Under the pieces are notes generated by a model. It did not search any database. It had not been told where the DNA came from and was given only the letters and a program-made list of their open reading frames with translations. The position numbers and the translations under genes were made by a program. From positions 20,212,596-20,276,595 of the forward strand of contig CP099844.1 in the NCBI GenBank assembly GCA_030062745.1: DNA of 64,000 bases. Reading direction: 5' to 3'. The DNA is from Capitulum mitella. Its lineage: Eukaryota > Arthropoda > Thecostraca > Pollicipedomorpha > Pollicipedidae. Shown here one piece after another: positions 56,724 to 64,000 of the stretch; within the stretch, counting starts at the first letter, position 1, and every line of letters starts with the position of its first letter.

Positions 56724-58868
56724 CCAATTGGTACACAAAACATGGGTTAGGAAACGAGAAGATTTGGTCGACCGGTCTCCGGGTGCATGCATGAGACTCG
56801 CGAACAGCTAAGACGCCAAAATGACAAGTGCAGGAACACGGCATGTCCTGCTGTTGCGTGAAGCTCCTTCGCATCTTGGCAACAGCCGTCGTTTCAGTGA
56901 TTTAAACATTCAACTACGGCTAGGAAGCAAGCGCATGAGTGTCTATGTTACGGCGCAAGTTTCACCGTTCAGTTACTTTTGCTTGTTTAGAAGTACCGTA
57001 CACAACTGAAAGACTGATGATGGTGGTCCTCTCGATGAAAACGCACACATATTCGTCAACGATATCTACGTTTGCCTGTCCAGCAGGCCCAATTGGAAAC
57101 GCCTTGCCACCCAGATTTGGTGAGTTAGCCAAATCAGAAGAATGCCGTTTTTTCGACAGTATTTCGGGGACCACAGCCCGCACCCAAAACAACCGCCACG
57201 TTTTTCTACGAAATCTATATCATTTCCGTACATCGGAGAAATTCCCTGGCGGCACTGAATTACTTTAGACAGTTTCAGGTTCAGAAAAATACGGACATGT
57301 GTTGAAAACCGTTTTTCGTAAGCAACGCGCGTACAGTATTTTCCTACAGTACTTTCCTACACAGCAACGTTGCGGTACAAAACGTTCAGCTCGGTCGGCA
57401 GCCGAGCCCCAGGGAAGCTGCGACAGCAGCACGATCCGCACATGAGCACGCGACGATTCGGCGCCCGCGCCGAGTGGTGATCACGTCAGTAAACTGGACG
57501 GCGCAGTAGGACGGATTAGAACAGGGCCCTGCGAGCAGACGAATGGGTCCAGCGAAGCCAGGGTGGCCCGTAAGGAAGACGAACGCTTTCTAATGGCACT
57601 TAGCGGCACCTCACAGGGCTGGGGAAAAGCTTTTGCGGCCCGTGACGGGGCGTGGCGTTGGCACCGGCCAATGGGTGTCCATGGGATGACGCTTCCGCGT
57701 GAAGGCAAGGCGGCGGACCTCCACGGCAGAGTTTGGGAGAAAGAGGAATCAGCAGGACTTGTTTGGCGTTCACCTTTGTTTGGCCAGTTCAACATCAAGC
57801 GATTGCCGGCTTCCAGATCGGCTGGTTCCGCACATACAAACGTCATCGTGATTCAAAGAATCTCCTAACTCAGAGCCGGGTGGCCGTGCCGAGTTTTTAG
57901 CCCTATCTCTGTTGCAAGAATCGCCGTCTTCAGTTTATCAGAGCCCCAAGGGCATCCTTAACGTGTTCCGGCGAAACCCCGAGCTCGTTTCCGCTTTTCT
58001 GGGCCTCGCTCCTCTGCAGCCTGAACTTCCGCGCAGGTTGTCCTGCTTACATCACCCTTCTCTCTTCTGGATAGCCACGCAGCCAAGCCCGATTTCCTCC
58101 GGACAGTCCAGGCCCGACCCCAGCTCCTCGGACGGTCCAGGCCGAAGGCGGCCTCTAACCCGGACCGGCTGCACCGCGACCGCCGGAAAAATGGCGGCCA
58201 GTTGGCCGCGGCCGCTGCCAGCTCAGCCGGCGCGTCAGCCGACATTTGGCGTGCCGCTGATGTAATTGGGCCGGCGAGGCGCCGCTGTTTGTGTTGTCAT
58301 TAGGCGGCGCGCTCCAAGCCCGGGCGGGCCGTCGGTCTATCGCCGGCCGGCGCCGTCCCGGATCACCTGCAGACGATTGTGTTGACGTTACGGTAATGGG
58401 ACACACTCCTCGCGCGAACCTCTCGGCTACGGTTACGTTTACGACCCCTCAAAAGGAACGCGACCCAGATCGTATCGAACGACACGTGTTTTCAGCCTCA
58501 GAAACGGCGGCCTGTGGTTTGCGTGCATAGCGCTGGGCCTACGAAAACACCTGTCATGCAAAGCGCATTATGCTCCTTATTTTTCTCTACCGAGGCGGAA
58601 AGTGAATTTATCATGTCCGGTCGTCACGATGAAATCAAAAGCAGGCAATCGGCGAACCACCAAACCATGGCAACGTAGGAATTACGCAATCTCCGCTCAG
58701 TTGTTCAGATCCCAGGAACTGTACAAATTAAATGTTAAGTGTTGTAAAGGTCTCGTTCGCCGTTAGTTTTGTCTGAAGGCCTCGGCAGGCCACGTGGTTT
58801 ATGAGTGGCCAGCATCAATCCAGTGCCGTTGTTCACAAACTCGTCTGTTCCGGGAACGGCATGATTTG

Positions 58869-58873
<5 letters not shown>
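56724..58873. other. Gene-free upstream flank
   Basis: No gene is recognised. 58,050-58,400 is CpG-rich and open on both strands without domain similarity. Confidence 0.3.

Positions 58874-58916
<43 letters not shown>
58874..58916. repeat. TA microsatellite left of the mariner copy
   Basis: About 21 TA repeats. A second TA tract at 59493-59512 lies on the other side of the transposon, followed by a CA/TA mix to 59530. Confidence 0.95.
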
Positions 58917-58917
<1 letters not shown>

Positions 58918-59492
58918 TCGTTACAGTTTTAAAAATTTATTACAAAGGCAGTTGACAAGATTTCTTAACTAGATTTGTTCTAATGTAATCAGTGGTTGCC
59001 AAAGTTTTTTTTATCTCATTTAATATACCTCTATATGGACACCATTAGTTGCACGAAGCACATCAAGTCGGTACTCGATTTCTTGCCATGTTCGCTGTAG
59101 CATAGCCTCATCAATGGTGGCAATGACATCAGAAATCCTTTGCTTCAAGTCAGTAATGTCCCTGTTTCCATAAATTTCCTGTCCCATGCACGAATTGAAG
59201 GAGGTGATGGTGGATCTCTTCCATACTCAGTTTTGTAGTTTCGCTGAGTCTGCACATCCGATTTTGTCTCAATAAACCATGATACACATTGTGTCTTCTC
59301 TTGAGGAGTAGCCATATTTAGGGTTCCATTTAACAGCACCCCTTCCACGAAAAGAATACTTGAAACACAAAATTTCAATGTGATCACAAACTTTAATAAA
59401 CATTGATTAAGACAAAACAAATCTGGTTAAGATAACTTATCAACTTCATTTGTAATAAATTTTTAAAATTGTAGAGACTTTATGGGCACCCT
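58917..59492 (-). mobile_element. Internally deleted mariner-family DNA transposon
   Basis: Long inverted ends of about 70 bases are visible. The right end, read on the minus strand, has GTCTCTACAATTTTAAAAAT and AATTTATTACAAATG; the left end has TTACAGTTTTAAAAATTTAT and TTACAAAGGC. The right terminus is GGGTGCCCATAAAG; the matching outer bases are lost on the left, where the TA tract begins. The minus strand encodes the transposase N terminus (ATG at 59315-59313, MATPQEKTQC, ETKSDVQTQRN, SIRAWDRKFMETG), a helix-turn-helix half. It is joined directly to the C terminus (DLKQRISDVIATID, WQEIEYRLDVLRATNG, HIE) in another frame. The DDE catalytic core is missing. The element is flanked by TA repeats, consistent with the TA target of the family. 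It is non-autonomous. Confidence 0.8.
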
Positions 59493-59530
59493 ATATATAT
59501 ATATATATATACATATATATATACACACAG

Positions 59531-61839
59531 CTGATTTAACTGTGTGTGTTAAGTCAGCCAAAGACTACTAATGCAGTCTTCGTTTCGCCAGACATGCTAG
59601 ATTTAAAATCTCGCGGTGATATTTCATTCCAGTCCCATTTCTAACAACTTCGATATGAAACAGTTTCAGCATATTTTGGTTTTCATCTTTTCCAGTAAAA
59701 GAGAGCTTGTTTTCGACGACATAACTAGACACATTTTTGATACCCACGTGTGGGATTACATGCGCGTGCGATTGATACGTATGTACCAATGCACATGTAA
59801 TTCATTATTTTTTATCCAGTCTGCTGGCTTAGAAAACATGCGCAGTGGTTGGTTCCTGTAAAAATGTGCGTGAAGTTGGCACAGCATACGGCAAATACCC
59901 CATTTAATCAAAGGTGTTACAGCAGTCTCTAGCATAAATTGATCCAAACTGTAAAAACCAACCGCACGCTCCATGAATATACAACTGGAGAAGCGACACA
60001 GTCGCATCGCTGCACAGACGAAGAGCCTGACGGATGCCTACAGCCAATCATATTTCGTCGACGTTTGACCGTCCGCAGCGCCGTCCCCGACTCAGGTCAT
60101 GACTCAGTGTGACGCCCAGCCGCGTGCGGCCGAGGAAGTCTGACGAAACCTGCCCCCTTCCCCGACTGCTTCGAGCTGGTGGCATCAGATCTGACCGGGC
60201 GTACATCCAGTCCGCGAAATGACATCAGATCAGGATTACCGCACGGAAGACGATCGATTCTGTTTTCTAAGGCCGTCTTCTGCAAGAGTTGTGGGAACCG
60301 CAGGCGGCCTAGCGGGTAAACAGTGGACTTTGTTTTTAGTCTCTGGTGCTGGATATGCTCCAGCATTTCGAAGAAAAGAATTCATTCCCTTTCCGCCATA
60401 GCTTTTTAACCACGAAAACAAACAAGCTCCACTCAGATAGATGGCTTCTTGCTGGAGCAACGCAGTCATCTTTCGAAAAAAACAACAAATGATTGGCAAC
60501 GTCACCATAAGTCAGGTTATTCTGACGCTAAGCCTCCTTCAAGAGTGCGGTATGATCGGTTGATGCTTATGCATCGGTCCTTACCTCGATATGTTACAAA
60601 TGTTAATAATGAGATAATGTGTGTCAAAACTAGTCCTATGCAAGCCCAGCAACGGACCTCTGTCAAGTCAGCATTCATTTTTGCGATGTGCACATTAATG
60701 TGTCGTCTTTCCGACCGCTTACCTGATGTAGAGGCTTGCATGCACTGTGACTTCGTGTCCCGAACGCTCAGGGAAGCTTTCTTTTCACTCGAATTCAAAC
60801 GCATGAAAATGTGCTATGACAGTGCAGATGTGAAAACAAGTTCATTAGCTTGACAGACCACTGGCCTATGACATCTTTATCGAGGGCATGCCATAAATTA
60901 TAATGTGGCGATGGCCGTCGTTGTACAGCACACGTTTTAAGTATTTTACGGTGCTCAAGTGTTACGGTTTTACGGTACTGTTCAGTCTAACGTATGCATG
61001 CCACTCATGGTGCCAGGAGCCTCAGCATTTGAGTTCTTACTCGGGTCACAGAACAAGGTCGTCTTAGGTCGAAATCATTAGCTGAAGCAACTGACCTTTT
61101 TTACCTTTTTTGGCCGGAATGGTCATGAAATAATCGGAAAACCTGATCTGTATAGAAGTCGTTATGGATCGCTTAAGTGCACTCTACAAATTACAGTTGC
61201 AGGTTATTTCCCTGAGGATCTTATGTAAATTGAATCCGATGATACCCTTGAGGTTGACTTGAAAGACATTATGTCATTCCAAAGGGTGAAACTTCCTTTG
61301 TGGTCGCCTGCAAAGTCAATATTTCGTTTAACAAAATGAAACTGAGTATCATCGTATGGCCAACAAACCAAGCTAAAACCTCATTTCTGTTTCATTTCTC
61401 TATCAAGTTGGGTTTGGGGGATCGTGCCAACCATGGTGCGACCCCGACAATTGTCAAAGGTGGCCATATGGCGAATGCTAACGAAGGTTTACACAACTTT
61501 GTTATGCAGTGGGCAATTTTGTCAGTTTTTCAGGAGTCGGTCTCCCCTCCCCAAACATCAAAACCGTCCCCTCGAGCGGTATAAACCGCCCCTAAGTGTT
61601 ACAATGGAGATCTGGTTAAAAGGTTAAAGTTTTTTAGTCGCATTTTCTTCTCGTGCGAACGTACTTCCACGGTTAATAAACCGTGAGCATGGCATCCATT
61701 CTCTGGAGACGCTACAAACCTCCGCGTGAACGAATATGAAATTTCCACAACACCTATCCATAGCTTATGAAGCTGCACAGGAGACTGATTGCTTCGCGGT
61801 GCAATAGGTCCAACTGCCAGTTTCCCTAATGCCTTTCTT
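59531..61839. other. Gene-free upstream flank
   Basis: No exon or bounded repeat is recognised. A 134-codon plus-strand open frame (60449-60853) resembles nothing I know. GTCATTCCA at 61,273 recalls the foldback end but no arm follows. Confidence 0.3.
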
Positions 61840-62220
61840 CGAAGACGGGGACGCCGGCGCCTTCCCCACTCACGACGCGACGCATCCAGGGCCGCGATCG
61901 ACCGGCTCGGATCGGCCCGTCACGCCATCGTTGCAGATTTCGGCCGGCCCAACTTCCCAGCCGGCCGCGTCCAAATTGACGGTGGCTGGCGGCGGCGACG
62001 CGAACGTTCGCGTGACCGCGAGAATCGACAGAATCGGTCCAGTCACCGCTGCCGGCCGACGGGTCAACACAGCTGCGGCCGAGAGCACGTCCTCTGGCTG
62101 CGGCTACGGATAGGGCAGCGGCGGGCGGCACCACTCGGCTCCACTCGGCTAGGGGCCTGGGGAGGTGAGGCCTGTGACGGCGACCCACGCTCCGAGGCCT
62201 ACCGAGACTGAGCCCGTCGC
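61840..62220. other. CpG-rich patch
   Basis: Dense CpG and open frames on both strands, with no domain similarity. It could be a CpG island of an unseen gene or ordinary GC-rich flank. Confidence 0.3.
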
Positions 62221-62561
62221 ATTAAACTGCGGCGGCTGAAGTGAATAATCTGGGACTCGAATGAAGAATCAAACCGTGTTTATATGAGTAGAGGGTGGTT
62301 GAATGCTTCTGACAATTTTATCTATGTACAGTTACGGGTCACCCGATTGTATTTTTGGTGTTGCCGATGTGACACGAATAATTGTGCGATTTAGCATTAC
62401 GTATACGGTAAGAATGGATATGGAAGGATCCCGGCAGCGCACATTTTTGGATTGGATCCCTCCCTGTGGACCACTGTTCACCGCCGAACGTTTCACATTA
62501 CTCAGACTAAAAGCACTGCAGACCATCAGACGGCAATGTTTAACCTATTCGAGGGAGAGGA

Positions 62562-62854
<293 letters not shown>

Positions 62855-62929
62855 AGTGATCTCGATAAAAATTTTGTTGCATATTTAGTTATATTTATAA
62901 GTTTTAGTTTTCTTAAAACTCTTTTTGTT

Positions 62930-63030
62930 TTTTTTACCTACATGGCCAAATGACCTGGTGCCTCCCAAACGTTGCCTGGCTCCGCCCCTGACCAATAAAT
63001 TTATTTGTCACGGCGCGTGAAGGATGTGAA
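62930..63030. mobile_element. piggyBac-type MITE fragment beside the purine tract
   Basis: CATGGCCAAATGACCTGGTG, then CGTTGCCTGGCTCCGCCCCTGA and TTTGTCACGGCGCGTGAAGGA match the reverse complement of 3,190-3,290 of the full copy. No terminus is present. Confidence 0.65.
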
Positions 63031-63449
63031 AGTGAGTTTGTGAGTGCGTAAAGCCTATTGGAGAAACCGGGCCCCCCCGGGGTTAAATGAGGCCGATCGC
63101 GCTTCTGCTTCTGATGGGCGCAAAAACGGAGGACAGCAGAACTTAACAGCATTGCGGAGTTGTGAGCCAACACTAGTGCAGGTCGAGCACAAGGACACAG
63201 ACTCGCCGACCGCTGATCAAGCACGGACGCCTCGCCCAGAAAGCCGCATCTGCAGCGCGGCGCGTAAGCCTCTGCCAGTTCTCGGCTTTTTCGCGCGGGA
63301 CCGGGGATCAAACGGCGTGCGCTCGGCGGCCGAGATGGCTGGCGCCGGCGTTGTCTGGCCGCCGACAGAGGCCGTCAGCGACGCCAGCTCATCGCCCGCC
63401 AGAGCCATCTGTCGCCGGCCGTCAGACGACCGCGTCACCGGCTTGGCCA

Positions 63450-63770
63450 GCTCCAACAGGAGCTCACAGGAGCCGAGTCACCGGCCGACCCGGCTCACAG
63501 GAGCTCACACGAACTGAGTCATCGGCCGACCCGGCTCAAAGGAGCTCACAGCGGCAGCGTCACCGGCCGACCCAGCTCACAGCTCACAGCTCACAGGAGC
63601 CGAGTCACCGGCCGGCCCAGTTCACAGGAGCTCGCAGGGGCGGCATCACATTTCAACCTAGTTCACAGGAGCTCACAGGAGCAGCGCCACCGGCCGACTC
63701 GGCTCACAGGAACTCCCAGGAGCAGCGTCAGCGGCCGACCCAGCTCACAAGAGCTCACAGGAGCGGCGCT
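63450..63770. repeat. 41-bp minisatellite
   Basis: About seven units close to 41 bases contain GGAGCTCACAGGAGC and CACCGGCCGACCCGGCTCAC, with some units lengthened by repeated AGCTCAC. Open frames through it are artefacts. Confidence 0.8.
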
Positions 63771-64000
63771 AACCAGGGGACGATGACCAGGACCATACAT
63801 GGCAGACCAAAACGCGGCTCAAGATCGGTCCACGAGCCGGCCGCAGGCGGGAGGCCGTCCATCTGAGACCATCTGAGAACACCACTCATGCAGTTCTCGG
63901 ATGAGATCGGCGCCCGACAGCAGATGTCCCCGTGACGTCACATGAGGTGACTAGGTCACCTCGGCTCCCCTCCAGCCTTCCCTGGAGGCCGGCCGACCGC

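Overview
The window looks like nuclear DNA of an invertebrate animal. It has widely spaced exons with canonical GT/AG splice sites, many families of decayed transposable elements, TA and CA microsatellites, several minisatellites and CpG-rich patches around coding exons. I cannot name the species. Nothing bacterial (operons, ribosome-binding sites) is present.

One host gene is well supported. It is a two-pore-domain potassium channel (K2P, TWiK-like) on the minus strand, spanning 47,346 down to 6,651. The shared exons are exon 2 (17,752-17,954; end of the first filter, YGHLSP, and TM2), exon 3 (15,698-15,970; TM3 and second pore, TTIGFGD) and exon 4 (6,651-6,857; TM4, tail and stop). Upstream there are two different first exons, 1A (46,649-47,346) and 1B (22,122-22,554). 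Each encodes its own N terminus, TM1, extracellular cap and pore helix 1. Both stop at the same phase-1 donor inside the first Gly codon of GYG, with the same donor sequence GTTAGT. Both would splice in frame to exon 2, predicting channels of about 459 (A) and 371 (B) residues. I found no second set of downstream exons between 1B and 1A. The simplest reading is one gene with alternative promoters that swap the whole first half of the pore module; the other is a tandem paralogue that lost its 3' exons. Exon 1A as sequenced has a one-base reading-frame break just after TM1.

Layout. 1-6.3 kb: downstream flank with a 15-bp degenerate repeat, a complete TTAA-flanked piggyBac-type MITE (3,074-4,290) and a tRNA-like SINE head. 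6.3-6.65 kb: a 20-bp minisatellite abutting the channel stop codon. 6.86-15.7 kb (intron 3): Penelope-like element remains and a snap-back hairpin with a TA-repeat loop. 15.9-16.2 kb: a 71-bp tandem array made from the intron 2/exon 3 boundary. 18-22 kb: intron with a 34-bp minisatellite. 22.1-22.7 kb: exon 1B and its CpG-rich upstream region. 22.7-46.6 kb: the long intron upstream of 1B, with a decayed minisatellite (26.5-28.5 kb), a LINE split by another element (28.9-32.1 kb), inverted LINE 3' ends (37.35-40.25 kb) and a 21-bp GC-rich minisatellite (43.76-44.6 kb). 46.6-47.5 kb: exon 1A with a TATA box and initiator, flanked by a pair of ~310-bp direct repeats. 48.5-64 kb: upstream flank with tandem duplications, a second copy of the MITE, a 2.2-kb foldback element, an internally deleted mariner inside a TA microsatellite, a ~290-bp A-rich purine tract and a 41-bp minisatellite.

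Most long open frames here come from tandem repeats or lie antisense to the channel exons. They are not genes.
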